Shown here one piece after another: positions 1-10,610 of a stretch of DNA of 64,000 nt (position 1 is the first letter of the stretch; the number at the start of each line of letters is the position of its first letter). The notes under the pieces are model-generated. The model was not told the DNA's origin and did no database searches. It saw only the letters and a list, made by a program, of their open reading frames with translations. A program made the translations under genes and the position numbers. The stretch covers positions 2,604,001-2,668,000 of the forward strand of contig NZ_CP109473.1 in assembly GCF_036227405.1 (NCBI RefSeq). Reading direction: 5' to 3'. The DNA comes from Streptomyces sp. NBC_01460 (GTDB lineage Bacteria > Actinomycetota > Actinomycetes > Streptomycetales > Streptomycetaceae).

Positions 1-2
1 TG

Positions 3-347
3 CGCGGCCGCTACGACCTGGTGGTGGAGACGGCCGGAGCGCCGTCCACCGCGGCGGACGCGTGTCTGCTGGCGCGTCGCGGCGGCCGGGTGGTACTGAC
101 CGGGATGTTCACCCCGGGGGCCGTGGGCATCGACCCGGTGCACCTGTCGCTGAGCCAGCTCACCGTGCGCAGCGTCTTCGGGGCACCCTCGGCCGCCTGG
201 TCCTACGCCGTGCGGGCGTTCACGGCCGGGGTGCTCGATCCGGCCCCGCTGATCACCCACGAGTTCCCGCTGGAGCGGTTCGCCGAGGCGGTGGCGCTGG
301 TGGGATCCGGGGATCCGGAGACCGGGAAGGTGCTGCTGCGGCCGTGA
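3..347 (+). CDS. Zinc-type alcohol dehydrogenase (MDR family), 3' end only
   Basis: The gene enters from the left edge, and only the last ~114 residues are present. They cover the end of the Rossmann domain (RYDLVVETAG, then the RRGGRVVLTGMF strand-turn) and the C-terminal substrate-domain helix ending ETGKVLLRP, the usual finish of medium-chain NAD(P)-dependent dehydrogenases of the threonine/sorbitol dehydrogenase type. The catalytic zinc ligands would lie upstream and cannot be checked. Its substrate is therefore unknown. The following sugar-uptake genes suggest polyol or sugar metabolism, but this is only context. The gene stops about 110 bp before the next start. Confidence 0.8.
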   Translation, partial: RGRYDLVVETAGAPSTAADACLLARRGGRVVLTGMFTPGAVGIDPVHLSLSQLTVRSVFGAPSAAWSYAVRAFTAGVLDPAPLITHEFPLERFAEAVALVGSGDPETGKVLLRP

Positions 348-458
348 CGGGCCCGCCCTGATCCGTACACCGGTGCGGCGGCGTCCTGACCGCCTCCGTA
401 CCGGCGCACCCCCAAAGATCCGAATGTCGTCCGAAATACCGAACGTGAAGGACCAGTC

Positions 459-1442
459 GTGAACGACGCCCCTGTCCCGTCCCCCGGTGCCGCCGGCGCC
501 CGCCGCCCCGGTGAGGCCGCGCTCACCGCGCTCGGCCTCGGCCCGGCGCCCCTGTCCCCGGCCGACGCCTCCCCGCACTCCTTCCCCGACGGGGGGAGCT
601 GGCGCACCGAGGTGCCGTCCGTGGAGGGCCCGGAGGCCCTCGGTGTCGTGCTCAAGGAGTCCGCGAGGCTCGACGTCCCGGTCCACCGCATCAGCCAGGG
701 CAGCGGCATCTGGATGCTGACCGACGCGGAGATCACCGAGATGGTGGAGGGCTGCGCCGAACGGGACATCGAGCTCTGCCTGTTCACGGGCCCGCGCGGC
801 ACCTGGGACACCGGCGCCTCGGTCCGCACCGACTCCGGCGGGGCCGGGCTGCGCGCCCGGGGCCACGACGCCGTGGCCGGCTGCGTGGAGGACGCCCTGC
901 GCGCCACCGGGCTGGGCGTGAAGTGCCTGCTCGTGGCCGACGAGGGCGTGCTCTGGGCCCTGCACCGGCTGCGCGAGCAGGGCGTCCTGCCCGCGGACAC
1001 CACCTTCAAGGTGTCGGCGCTGATCGGGCCGGTGAACCCGGCCTCGTACGCCGTGTTCGAGCAGCTCGGTGCCGACTCGGTCAACATCCCCAGCGACCTG
1101 ACGCTCGCTCAGCTCACCGAGATCCGCCGGGTCTCGCGGGCGCCGATGGACCTCTACATCGAGGCCCCCGACGACCTCGGCGGTTATGTGCGGATGTACG
1201 AGGTCGCCGAGCTGATCCGGCGCGGCGCCCCGCTGTACCTGAAGTTCGGCCTCTCGAAGTCGCCCGGGATCTACCCGTACGGCCAGCACCTGCGGGAGCT
1301 GGCACTGGCCACCGCCAAGGAGCGCGTGCGACGGGGCCGGCTCGCCCTGGACCTGCTCGCACGGCACGGGGCGGACGGGGGCATGGCGGCCCTCGGCAGC
1401 CGACTGCCGGGCCCGCTCAGCCGGTTCGGAACTTCGTCATAA
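459..1442 (+). CDS. Peptidase U32-like protein (TIM-barrel fold)
   Basis: This 327-residue protein has the repeated barrel segments seen in U32-like proteins next to Streptomyces sugar transporters: MLTDAEITEMVEGCAERD, then VNPASYAVFEQLGADSVNIP, then YLKFGLSKSPGIYPYG near the C-terminus. The start is GTG with AAGGA seven bases upstream. It lies directly before a ChvE-type transport operon in the same direction, with about 130 bp between, so a sugar-linked role is plausible. U32 members include proteases and RNA/quinone modification enzymes; no catalytic residues were identified here, so the reaction is unknown. Confidence 0.65.
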   Translation: MNDAPVPSPGAAGARRPGEAALTALGLGPAPLSPADASPHSFPDGGSWRTEVPSVEGPEALGVVLKESARLDVPVHRISQGSGIWMLTDAEITEMVEGCAERDIELCLFTGPRGTWDTGASVRTDSGGAGLRARGHDAVAGCVEDALRATGLGVKCLLVADEGVLWALHRLREQGVLPADTTFKVSALIGPVNPASYAVFEQLGADSVNIPSDLTLAQLTEIRRVSRAPMDLYIEAPDDLGGYVRMYEVAELIRRGAPLYLKFGLSKSPGIYPYGQHLRELALATAKERVRRGRLALDLLARHGADGGMAALGSRLPGPLSRFGTSS

Positions 1443-1455
1443 CGTTCCGGAAACA
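1442..1455. promoter_or_regulatory. Palindrome upstream of chvE, possible repressor operator
   Basis: ACGTTCCGGAAACA contains a symmetric TTCCGGAA core right after the U32-like stop and about 120 bp before the chvE start. This is a typical place for a LacI- or ROK-type operator of a sugar operon. No regulator gene is adjacent, so the assignment is speculative. Confidence 0.25.
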
Positions 1456-1572
1456 GTCTCCCCAAAAAGAGACACAGCCGCGCACAATCCCACACACCTG
1501 TTCTCGGTCGAGCCGCTCTCAGCCTTTCGGCGCCACCGGACCGAGCCATGACCCACATCAAGGATGATGACC

Positions 1573-2682
1573 ATGCGCAACCGCAGAGCCGCACTCGCCG
1601 CCGTAGCCTCCGCCGCCTCCCTGGCCCTCGCCCTGACCGCCTGCGGCCAGAACAGCGAGGGCGGCAGCGAGGAGGACAAGGGCGGCTCCGACGGCGCCAC
1701 CATCGGCATCGCGATGCCGACCAAGTCCTCCGAGCGCTGGATCTCCGACGGTGCCAACGTCGTGAAGGAGCTCAAGGGCAAGGGCTACAAGACCAAGCTC
1801 GCCTACGGTGAGGACGACCCGGACCAGCAGGTCTCGCAGATCGAGAACATGATCACGCAGGGTGTGGACGCCCTGATCGTCGCCGCGATCGACAACAAGT
1901 CGCTCGACAACGTGCTGCAGCAGGCCAAGGACGCCGACATCCCGGTGATCTCCTACGACCGGCTGATCCTCGGCTCGGAGAACGTCGACTACTACGCCTC
2001 GTTCGACAACGAGAAGGTCGGCGAGCTGCAGGGCACGTACATCGTCGACAAGCTCGGCCTGAAGGACGGCAAGAAGGGCCCCTTCAGCATCGAGCTGTTC
2101 GCCGGCTCCAACGACGACAACAACACCAAGTACTTCTTCCAGGGCGCGATGAACGTCCTGAAGCCGTACGTGGACAAGGGCGAGCTGGTCGTCAGGTCCA
2201 AGCAGACCGCCCTCAACCAGGTCACCACCCTCCGCTGGGACGGTGGCACCGCGCAGAAGCGCATGGACGACCTGCTGACGTCCAGCTACCGCAGCACCCG
2301 GGTCGACGCCGTGCTCTCGCCGTACGACGGCATCTCCATCGGCATCCTCTCCGCCCTCAAGTCGGACGGCTACGGCACCAAGGCCAAGCCGATGCCGGTC
2401 GTCACGGGCCAGGACGCCGAGGTCGCCTCGGTGAAGTCGATCATCACCGGCGAGCAGACGCAGACCGTCTACAAGGACCTGCGTGAGCTCGCCAAGGTCG
2501 CCTCGAACATGGTCGACGCGGTCCTGAACGACAAGAAGCCCGAGGTCAACGACACCAAGTCGTACGACAACGGCGCCAAGGTCGTCCCCGCCTTCCTGCT
2601 GCAGCCCGTCAGCGTCGACAAGGCCAACTACAAGGAGATCCTCGTCGACGGCGGCTACTACACCGAGAACGACCTCAAGTAA
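1573..2682 (+). CDS. chvE: ChvE-type multiple-monosaccharide-binding lipoprotein
   Basis: This is the extracytoplasmic solute-binding component of a monosaccharide ABC importer. The N-terminus is [11 protein letters not shown] followed by a hydrophobic stretch and an LTAC lipobox, so the mature protein should be lipid-anchored on the outer membrane face. The periplasmic-binding-protein type 1 fold follows: [37 protein letters not shown], and a hinge at [22 protein letters not shown] sits nine bases before the ATG at 1573. An ATG at 1564 is in frame but abuts that Shine-Dalgarno and was not chosen. The order chvE-mmsA-mmsB matches the ChvE/GguAB family, which binds several aldoses such as arabinose, galactose, glucose and xylose. 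Confidence 0.92.
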   Translation: MRNRRAALAAVASAASLALALTACGQNSEGGSEEDKGGSDGATIGIAMPTKSSERWISDGANVVKELKGKGYKTKLAYGEDDPDQQVSQIENMITQGVDALIVAAIDNKSLDNVLQQAKDADIPVISYDRLILGSENVDYYASFDNEKVGELQGTYIVDKLGLKDGKKGPFSIELFAGSNDDNNTKYFFQGAMNVLKPYVDKGELVVRSKQTALNQVTTLRWDGGTAQKRMDDLLTSSYRSTRVDAVLSPYDGISIGILSALKSDGYGTKAKPMPVVTGQDAEVASVKSIITGEQTQTVYKDLRELAKVASNMVDAVLNDKKPEVNDTKSYDNGAKVVPAFLLQPVSVDKANYKEILVDGGYYTENDLK

Positions 2683-2714
2683 CCGGGCCCCCTCAAGGAT
2701 TGGAAGGCAAGACC

Positions 2715-4261
<1,547 letters not shown>

Positions 4262-4265
<4 letters not shown>

Positions 4266-5506
4266 GCACGGACGTGACCGCGAAGACCCCGGCCCCCGCG
4301 TCGCCCGGCAAAGGCGGCCCGGCCTCCGGTGAGGGCCTGCTCCAGCTGATGCTGGGCGGCATGCGCCGCAACATGCGCCAGTACGGCATGCTGATGGCCC
4401 TCGGCCTGATCGTGGTGCTGTTCGCGGTGTGGACGGACGGCGACCTGCTGCTGCCGCGCAACGTCTCCAACCTGGTGCTGCAGAACAGCTACATCCTGAT
4501 CCTCGCGATCGGCATGATGCTCGTCATCATCGCGGGTCACATCGACCTCTCGGTCGGCTCGCTGACCGCATTCATCGGCGCGATGGCCGCCGTGCTGATG
4601 GTCGAGCACGATCTCCCCTGGCCGCTCGCCGTGGTGCTGTGCCTGGCCATCGGCGCCGTGGCGGGCTCGGTACAGGGCTTCTTCATCGCCTACCTCGGCA
4701 TACCGTCGTTCATCGTGACCCTCGCGGGCATGCTGCTCTTCCGCGGTCTGACGGAGATCTTCCTGAAGGGCCAGACCCTCGGCCCCTTCCCGAAGGACCT
4801 GCAGAAGATAGCCAACGGCTTCCTGCCCGAGGTCGGGCCCACCACCAACTACCACAACCTCACCCTGCTCCTGGGCTTCGCCCTGATCGCCTTCGTGGTG
4901 ATCCAGGAGATGCGCGACCGCAAGCGGCAGCAGGAGTTCGCCCTCGACGTGCTGCCGGCCAAGCTGTTCCTGCTGAAGCTGGTGGCGCTGGTCTCGGCCG
5001 TCCTCGTCGTCACCCTGCTGCTCGCCAGCTACAAGGGCGCCCCGGTCGTGCTGCTCATCCTCGGCGTGCTCGTCGTCGGGTTCGGCTACCTGATGCGCAA
5101 CGCGATCGTCGGCCGTCACATCTACGCCATCGGCGGCAACCTGCCCGCGGCCAAGCTGTCGGGTGTGAAGGACAAGAAGGTCACCTTCCTGGTCTTCCTG
5201 AACATGGGCATGCTCGCGGCGCTGGCGGGCCTGGTCTTCGCGGCCCGCTTCAACGCGGCCTCTCCCAAGGCGGGCCTCAACTTCGAGCTGGAGGCCATCG
5301 CCGCCTCGTTCATCGGCGGCGCGTCGATGAGCGGCGGCGTCGGCACGGTCCTCGGCGCGATCATCGGTGGCCTGGTCCTGGGTGTGCTGAACAACGGTAT
5401 GAACCTCGTCGGCATCGGCACCGACTGGCAGCAGGTCATCAAGGGTGCGGTGCTGCTGGCCGCCGTCGGCTTCGACGTCTGGAACAAGCGCAAGGTCGGT
5501 TCGTAA
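4262..5506 (+). CDS. mmsB: Monosaccharide ABC transporter permease
   Basis: This is the membrane subunit of the sugar importer, about 414 residues of the BPD_transp_2 (RbsC/XylH/GguB) family. After a hydrophilic N-terminus there are roughly ten hydrophobic segments. The family hallmark [15 protein letters not shown] lies near residue 90, and [19 protein letters not shown] plus [19 protein letters not shown] lie near the end. It is longer than RbsC because of a charged insert ([10 protein letters not shown]) between helices, as is usual for GguB-type permeases. It is translationally coupled to mmsA by a 4-base overlap, and the epimerase gene follows after 28 bp, so all four genes probably form one operon. 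Confidence 0.92.
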
Positions 5507-5534
5507 CACCCCTTCTCACGACAGGAGTTGTTTG

Positions 5535-6701
5535 ATGACCTTCACCACCGGAACCAGCAGACGCACCGTCCTGACGGCCACGGCCGCCGCCGGGCTGGCC
5601 GTGGCGGCGGGCGCCCCGGCCGCGCACGCCGCGGCCTCGGGCGGCACGCCGTCCAGGGAGCTCTTCGGCACCCTGGCCGACGGGACGAAGGTGCACCGCT
5701 GGACTCTCGCCAACGGCGGGACCCGGCTGAAGGTCCTCTCCTGGGGAGGCGTCGTCCAGTCCCTGGAGACCCCCGACCGCAGGGGGCGGACGACGAACGT
5801 CTCGCTCGGCTTCGACAACCTGCCGGAGTACGTGGCGAAGTCCCCGTACTTCGGCGGGCTGATAGGCCGGTACGGCAACCGCATCGCAGAGGGGCGCTTC
5901 ACCCTCGACGGTGTCACGCACCAGCTGCCCGTCAACGACGGCCCGAACAGCCTCCACGGCGGCGACCAGGGCTTCGACAAGCGCGTCTGGCGGGTGGAGC
6001 CGTTCACCGGGCACGGGGACGTCGGGCTGGTCCTGACCCGGACCAGCCCGGACGGCGAGGCCGGCTATCCGGGAACGCTCGCCGTCCGCGTCGTCTACAC
6101 CCTCACCTCCCGGGGCGAGTGGCGCGTCGACTACACGGCGACCACGGACCGGGCCACCGTCCTCAACCTCACCAGCCACACCTACTTCAACCTGGCGGGC
6201 GAGGGCAGCGGCAGCGTCGACGGCCACCTGCTGGAGCTGGCGGCGGCGCGCTACACGCCGGTCGGCGCCACGCTCATCCCGACGGGCGAGCTGGCCCCGG
6301 TGGCCCGTACGCCGTTCGACTTCCGGCGCGCCCGGGCCCTCGGGGAGGCCGTACGCACCCCGCACGAGCAGATCGGGTTCGGGCAGGGCATCGACCACAA
6401 CTACGTGCTGGACAAGGGGGCCACGGCCCGTCCGGAGTACGCGCTGACCGTGTCGGACCCCGGCTCCGGCCGGGTGATGAAGATGTACACGACGGAGCCC
6501 GGCATGCAGGTCTACACGGGGAACTTCCTCGACGGCACCCTGACCGGCACCTCGGGACGGGTCTACCGCCAGGGCGACGCGTTCTGCCTGGAGTCCCAGC
6601 ACTTCCCGGACTCCCCCAACCAGCCGTCGTTCCCCTCGACGGTGCTGCGCCCGGGCGCCACCTACCGCTCGACGACGGTGCACGCCTTCTCGGCGCGCTG
6701 A
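5535..6701 (+). CDS. galM: Secreted aldose 1-epimerase (galactose mutarotase)
   Basis: The enzyme interconverts alpha and beta anomers of aldoses. About 388 residues carry the family's catalytic and binding positions: NSLHGGDQGFDK, LTSHTYFNLAG (catalytic His region) and the general-base Glu in FCLESQHFPDSPN. The N-terminus MTFTTGTSRRTVLTATAAAG has a twin-arginine motif with a hydrophobic core and an AHA-A cleavage site, so the enzyme is probably Tat-exported. AGGAG precedes the ATG by seven bases. As the last gene of the chvE operon, it would supply the transportable anomer outside the cell. A strong terminator follows. Confidence 0.92.
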   Translation: MTFTTGTSRRTVLTATAAAGLAVAAGAPAAHAAASGGTPSRELFGTLADGTKVHRWTLANGGTRLKVLSWGGVVQSLETPDRRGRTTNVSLGFDNLPEYVAKSPYFGGLIGRYGNRIAEGRFTLDGVTHQLPVNDGPNSLHGGDQGFDKRVWRVEPFTGHGDVGLVLTRTSPDGEAGYPGTLAVRVVYTLTSRGEWRVDYTATTDRATVLNLTSHTYFNLAGEGSGSVDGHLLELAAARYTPVGATLIPTGELAPVARTPFDFRRARALGEAVRTPHEQIGFGQGIDHNYVLDKGATARPEYALTVSDPGSGRVMKMYTTEPGMQVYTGNFLDGTLTGTSGRVYRQGDAFCLESQHFPDSPNQPSFPSTVLRPGATYRSTTVHAFSAR

Positions 6702-6713
6702 TCGGCGGACCAC

Positions 6714-6752
6714 GGAAGGCGCCCACCCCCGGGCCGGGGGTGGGCGCCTTCC
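6714..6752 (+). terminator. Rho-independent terminator after the chvE-galM operon
   Basis: A perfect 17-bp stem (6714-6730 with 6736-6752) closes a 5-nt loop, 12 bases after the galM stop. There is no long T-run, as is usual in Streptomyces. Confidence 0.85.
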
Positions 6753-6956
6753 GCCGGTTCACGGCGTCCGACCGGGGCGGGCCGATATCTCCTCGTACCG
6801 GTCGCGACGGCCTGCTAGCCTGCCGGAGGCCGTGCGAGAGACACAGGAGGTGGTACCCGTGAACGCAGTATCGACATGGGTGCTCCCCCGCGGGGTCATG
6901 GTCGGGCGATAGGTCGTCCGGGAGCGCCGTTCCGAGCCCTCCCGAAAGGCACGACC

Positions 6957-7700
6957 ATGCGTTTCACCTCCGAACACCGCATCGACGGCGACGTCCTCGA
7001 ACGCCGGTTCACCCTCGGCGACATCCCCGGCATCCTGTGGACCCCCGCGTCCGCCCCCACGTCGGCGCCGGCGCCGCTGATCCTGCTCGGCCACCCTCCG
7101 CTCGGACTGCACAGGATGTACCCCCGGCTCGCGGAGCGGGCCCGGCACGCCGTCGCGGACGGCTTCGCCGCGGCCACCGTCGAACTCCCCGGGAGCGGTG
7201 ACCGGCCCCGATGGCCCGCCGTCGACCAGGCGCGCGCGGACCTGCGCCGGGCCATGGAGGCCGGCGAGCCCGTCGGTGACGACATCATCGACGCCCTCGT
7301 CCTCCCGCTGGTCGACAGGGCGGTCCCGGAATGGCGGGCCGCGCTGGACGCCCTGCTGGACCTGCACGGGATCGGCGGGCCGGTCGGGTACTCGGGAGGA
7401 GTGATCTCCATCGGCACCCGGCTCGCGGCGGTCGAGCCGCGCGTCTCGGCCGCCGTCCTGTTCGCCGGGAGTCTCGTCCCCCGCGTCATCTTCGAGGAGG
7501 CCCGCCAGGTCACCGTCCCGCTGCACGTCCTGCTGCAGTGGGACGACGAGGGCAACGACCGGCAGGCGGCGCTCGACCTGTTCGACGCCTTCGGCTCCGC
7601 GGAGAAGACGCTGCACGCCAATATGGGCGGGCACACCGGTGTCCCGCAGCACGCCGGGGACGCCGCCGCCCGCTTCCTCACCCGGCACCTCCGCCCCTGA
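6957..7700 (+). CDS. Alpha/beta-hydrolase, dienelactone-hydrolase-like
   Basis: This 247-residue cytoplasmic protein has the alpha/beta-hydrolase order: an N-terminal beta region, the oxyanion-strand LILLGHPPLG, a nucleophile elbow with Ser in GPVGYSGGVISIG, and a late His in NMGGHTGVPQHAGD. The acidic residue is probably in LLQWDDEGND. The ATG at 6957 has GAAAGG nine bases upstream. It stands alone between the galM terminator and a terminator shared with the arabinofuranosidase. The substrate cannot be inferred; some annotation schemes would call it an alpha/beta family hydrolase. Confidence 0.75.
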   Translation: MRFTSEHRIDGDVLERRFTLGDIPGILWTPASAPTSAPAPLILLGHPPLGLHRMYPRLAERARHAVADGFAAATVELPGSGDRPRWPAVDQARADLRRAMEAGEPVGDDIIDALVLPLVDRAVPEWRAALDALLDLHGIGGPVGYSGGVISIGTRLAAVEPRVSAAVLFAGSLVPRVIFEEARQVTVPLHVLLQWDDEGNDRQAALDLFDAFGSAEKTLHANMGGHTGVPQHAGDAAARFLTRHLRP

Positions 7701-7710
7701 GGAACTACGC

Positions 7711-7744
7711 GTGAAGGGGCCGGGCCCGGGCCCGGCCCCTTCAC
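7711..7744. terminator. Bidirectional terminator between convergent genes
   Basis: The arms at 7711-7725 and 7730-7744 form a 15-bp perfect stem. The hairpin lies between the converging hydrolase and arabinofuranosidase genes and could serve both. Confidence 0.85.
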
Positions 7745-7765
7745 ACAGGTGTCCGTACGTCCGGC

Positions 7766-9283
7766 CTACACCAGCCGGATCATGTTCCAGGAGAGCGGAG
7801 CCAGTACGGCCTTCAGCGTGCCGTCGGCGAGCTCCGTGCCCTCGGCGGCGTGCGGGACGACCCGCTCGGGCTCGGCGAGGGTGTTGCGCGCCTCCGGGTC
7901 GGCGTCCGCGACGACCAGGTGCTCGGCCACCCGGCCCAGGTCCAGCCCCGCCAGGGCGACTTCGAGCGGCAGCCCGGCGTCCTGGCTCCGGTTCACGGCG
8001 AAGACCGTGACGGCCCCCGTCTCCGGGTCCCGTACGGCGGTGGCGTGCAGCAGGTCCGTCTCGCCGTACTTCGCCGTCCGGTGGGTGGGCGAGTCCACCC
8101 GTACGTCCAGGACCTGGCCCCGGCCGTACCGCGCGGCCTGCGCGAAGGGGAAGAACGTGGTCTGCCGCCAGGCGGGCCCCCCGGGCTCGGTCATGATCGG
8201 CGCGATGACGTTGACCAGCTGGGCGAGGCAGGCGACGGTCACCCGGTCGGCGTGGCGCAGCAGGGCGATGAGCAGGCTGCCGAAGACGACGGCGTCGGTG
8301 ACGGTGTAGTTGTCCTCCAGCAGCCGGGGCGCCTCGGGCCAGTCGAGCGGGTTCTCCTCCGTCTCCTGCTGGAAGCGCTTCTGGTACCAGACGTTCCACT
8401 CGTCGAAGGAGAGGTTGATCCTCTTCGTGGACTTGAGGCGGGCCCCCACGTGGTCGCAGGTAGCGACGACGCTCTCGATGAAGGACTCCATGTCGACGGC
8501 CGAGGCGAGGAAGGAGTCGCGGTCGCCGTCGGTCTCCTCGTAGTAGGCGTGCAGCGAGACGTAGTCGACGAGGTCGTAGGTCTCGGCGAGGACCGTCGCC
8601 TCCCAGGCGGCGAAGGTCGGCATGGCGCGGCTGGAGGACCCGCAGGCGACGAGCTGGACGGAGGGGTCGATCTGGCGCATCGCGCGGGCCGTCTCGGCCG
8701 CGAGCCGCCCGTACTCCTCGGCGGTCTTGTGGCCGGTCTGCCAGGGGCCGTCCATCTCGTTGCCCAGGCACCACAGCGTGATCCCGAAGGGGTCCTTGTC
8801 GCCGTGGCCGACGCGGAGGTCGGAGAGCGCGGTGCCGGACGGGTGGTTGGCGTACTCCTGGAGTTGGATGGCCTCCTGGACTCCACGGGTGCCGAGGTTG
8901 ACCGCGAGCATGGGTTCGGCCTGCGGGCCGACCTTCCGGAGGAAGTCGATGTACTCGGAGAGGCCGAAGCGGTTCGTCTCGGTGGACCGCCAGGCGAGGT
9001 CGAGCCGGCGGGGGCGCTCGTCGGCGGGGCCGACGCTGTCCTCCCAGCGGTAGCCCGAGACGAAGTTGCCGCCGGGGTAGCGGACGGCGGTGACGCCGAG
9101 TTCACGGACGAGTTCCAGGACGTCGGTGCGCAGTCCGGCCTCGTCGGCCGACGGGTGACCGGGCTCGAATATGCCGTCGTAGACACAGCGGCCGAGGTGC
9201 TCGACGAAGGAGCCGAAGAGCCGGGGGTCGACGTCGCCGACGGTGAAGGCCGGGTCGAGGGTGAAGCGCGCGGTGCGGGTCAT
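7766..9283 (-). CDS. abfA: GH51 alpha-L-arabinofuranosidase
   Basis: The enzyme releases terminal alpha-L-arabinofuranosyl residues from arabinoxylan or arabinan oligosaccharides. At 505 residues it matches bacterial GH51 enzymes. The acid/base Glu is in TLWCLGNEMDGPW and the nucleophile Glu in INLSFDEWNVWYQK, inside the TIM barrel; the C-terminal beta domain ends LSWNMIRLV. No signal peptide is present, so it acts inside the cell on imported oligosaccharides. The ATG at 9283 begins MTRTARFTLDP. A symmetric operator-like element lies 15 bp upstream. The nearby ChvE-type importer could take up the released arabinose. Confidence 0.93.
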   Translation of the reverse strand: MTRTARFTLDPAFTVGDVDPRLFGSFVEHLGRCVYDGIFEPGHPSADEAGLRTDVLELVRELGVTAVRYPGGNFVSGYRWEDSVGPADERPRRLDLAWRSTETNRFGLSEYIDFLRKVGPQAEPMLAVNLGTRGVQEAIQLQEYANHPSGTALSDLRVGHGDKDPFGITLWCLGNEMDGPWQTGHKTAEEYGRLAAETARAMRQIDPSVQLVACGSSSRAMPTFAAWEATVLAETYDLVDYVSLHAYYEETDGDRDSFLASAVDMESFIESVVATCDHVGARLKSTKRINLSFDEWNVWYQKRFQQETEENPLDWPEAPRLLEDNYTVTDAVVFGSLLIALLRHADRVTVACLAQLVNVIAPIMTEPGGPAWRQTTFFPFAQAARYGRGQVLDVRVDSPTHRTAKYGETDLLHATAVRDPETGAVTVFAVNRSQDAGLPLEVALAGLDLGRVAEHLVVADADPEARNTLAEPERVVPHAAEGTELADGTLKAVLAPLSWNMIRLV

Positions 9284-9297
9284 GGCTTCCTTACTCG

Positions 9298-9311
9298 TTC
9301 GATATGTCGAA
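9298..9311. promoter_or_regulatory. Inverted repeat upstream of abfA, possible operator
   Basis: TTCGATATGTCGAA is a palindrome (TTCGA-4-TCGAA) 15 bp upstream of the abfA start. A second TCGAACG half-site lies at 9326-9332. The position suits repression by a sugar-responsive LacI/GntR regulator that is not encoded nearby. Confidence 0.4.
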
Positions 9312-9417
9312 TGCTGCTCGTAACCTCGAACGGGACCGTAGAGTTCAACCTCCGCGCCCGTCAATGCCCCTGCGCGCGCTTTCGCGGATACGGGCGGATG
9401 AAGGCGGACCCGCACGA

Positions 9418-9454
9418 CCGAGGGCCGCACCCCGTGACGGGATGCGGCCCTCGG
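9418..9454 (-). terminator. Terminator after ohr
   Basis: A long hairpin (CCGAGGGCCGCA arm at 9418-9429, partner at 9443-9454) begins about 20 bases after the ohr stop on the minus strand. Confidence 0.75.
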
Positions 9455-9475
9455 ACGTACGTGATCAGGCTCGGG

Positions 9476-9904
9476 TCAGCCGACGGACAGCTCGACCTTG
9501 ATGTTGCCCCGGGTGGCGTTCGAGTACGGGCACACCTGGTGCGCCTTCTCGACGAGCGCCTGGGCGGTGGCCTTGTCGACGTTCGGGATGGAGGCGCTGA
9601 TCGCGACCTCCAGGCCGAAGCCGCCCGCCTCGGTCTTGCCGATGGAGACCGAGGCGGTCACCGTCGAACCGGAGATGTCGGCCTTCTCCTGGCGCGCGAC
9701 CACGCCGAGGGCGCCCTGGAAGCAGGCGCTGTAGCCCGCCGCGAAGAGCTGCTCGGGGTTGGTGCCCGCGCCGCTGCCGCCCATCGCCTTCGGCGGGTTG
9801 ACGACGACGTCGAGGTTGCCGTCGTCGGAGGAGACGCGGCCGTCACGGCCGTTCTCGGCGGTGGCGACGGCGGTGTAGGCGACGTCGATGTTCTGGATGG
9901 TCAT
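9476..9904 (-). CDS. ohr: Organic hydroperoxide resistance protein Ohr
   Basis: This thiol-dependent peroxidase reduces organic hydroperoxides in the cytoplasm. The 142-residue protein has both redox cysteines of the Ohr branch of the OsmC family: GYSACFQGAL and HQVCPYSNATRGN, the latter distinguishing Ohr from OsmC. The start is ATG at 9904 (MTIQNIDVAYTA), with AGGAGG ten bases upstream. An upstream in-frame extension lacks family similarity and was rejected. No OhrR regulator adjoins it. Confidence 0.93.
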   Translation of the reverse strand: MTIQNIDVAYTAVATAENGRDGRVSSDDGNLDVVVNPPKAMGGSGAGTNPEQLFAAGYSACFQGALGVVARQEKADISGSTVTASVSIGKTEAGGFGLEVAISASIPNVDKATAQALVEKAHQVCPYSNATRGNIKVELSVG

Positions 9905-10032
9905 GCGGGTGACTCCTCCTGCTGATGCGCCGCGACTCGCGCCCACGACCGCGACGGCCTGCGCCGAGCCTAGCGGGTGGCCCTCCGGGCACTCCGATCG
10001 CCCGCCGTCCGGATGCCCTGTAGGCATGAGCC

Positions 10033-10503
10033 ATGCAGACCTTCCTGCCGTACGCCGACTTCCGGCGGAGCGCCCTCGCCCTGGATCCGCGACGGCTGGG
10101 CAAGCAGCGGGTCGAGGCGATCCAGGTCCTGCGGGGGCTCACCGTCCCCGGCCACGGCTGGCGCCACCATCCCGCGGTCCGCATGTGGACCGGCTACCAG
10201 GAGGCCCTCGTCCGGTACGGCCTGGACGTCTGCGCCGTGTGGTCCGCCGAGGGCAGGGCGGACACCTGCGCGGCGACCCTCCGCCAGGACCTCGCCGCCT
10301 CACTCGGCCGCACCACGGTCCGTACGGCCGCCGGGCTCGCGGCGGAGGGCGAACTGCCGCCGTGGCTGGGCGACGAGGCGTTCCACCGGAGCCACCGCTC
10401 CGCACTGGTGCGCAAGGACCCGGACCACTACCGCCCGCTGTTCCCGGACACCCCGCCCGACGAGCCGTACGTCTGGCCGTCCTCGGACCGGGACGGGCGG
10501 TAG
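10033..10503 (+). CDS. MSMEG_6728-type protein, pyrimidine-dimer-glycosylase-like fold
   Basis: This 156-residue protein starts MQTFLPYADFRRSALALD and continues RRLGKQRVEAIQVLR, the hallmark of a small family named after a Mycobacterium protein and related to the T4 endonuclease V (Pyr_excise) domain. Conserved His and Arg stretches (GHGWRHHPAVRMW, FHRSHRSALVRKDPDHY) resemble a nucleic-acid-binding surface. Enzymatic activity is not established for this family to my knowledge, so DNA repair is only a possibility. It is a single gene between ohr, transcribed away from it, and a terminator. Confidence 0.7.
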   Translation: MQTFLPYADFRRSALALDPRRLGKQRVEAIQVLRGLTVPGHGWRHHPAVRMWTGYQEALVRYGLDVCAVWSAEGRADTCAATLRQDLAASLGRTTVRTAAGLAAEGELPPWLGDEAFHRSHRSALVRKDPDHYRPLFPDTPPDEPYVWPSSDRDGR

Positions 10504-10515
10504 CGCCCGGACAGC

Positions 10516-10558
10516 CCCGCGCCCGCCGCCGGCCGTGAAGGCCGTCGGCGGGCGCGGG
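10516..10558. terminator. Terminator between convergent genes
   Basis: The arms 10516-10534 and 10540-10558 pair with one mismatch around a GTGAA loop. It sits between the convergent genes ending at 10503 (+) and 10611 (-). Confidence 0.8.
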
Positions 10559-10610
10559 CGTCCGCCGGGCCCGGGTCCGGGCCGGGTCCGGAGCCGGGTG
10601 GGGGTGGGGG

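Noticed and set aside
9304..9501. Short rightward frame upstream of abfA
   Set aside because: It runs through the abfA promoter and ohr terminator and has no coding signature.
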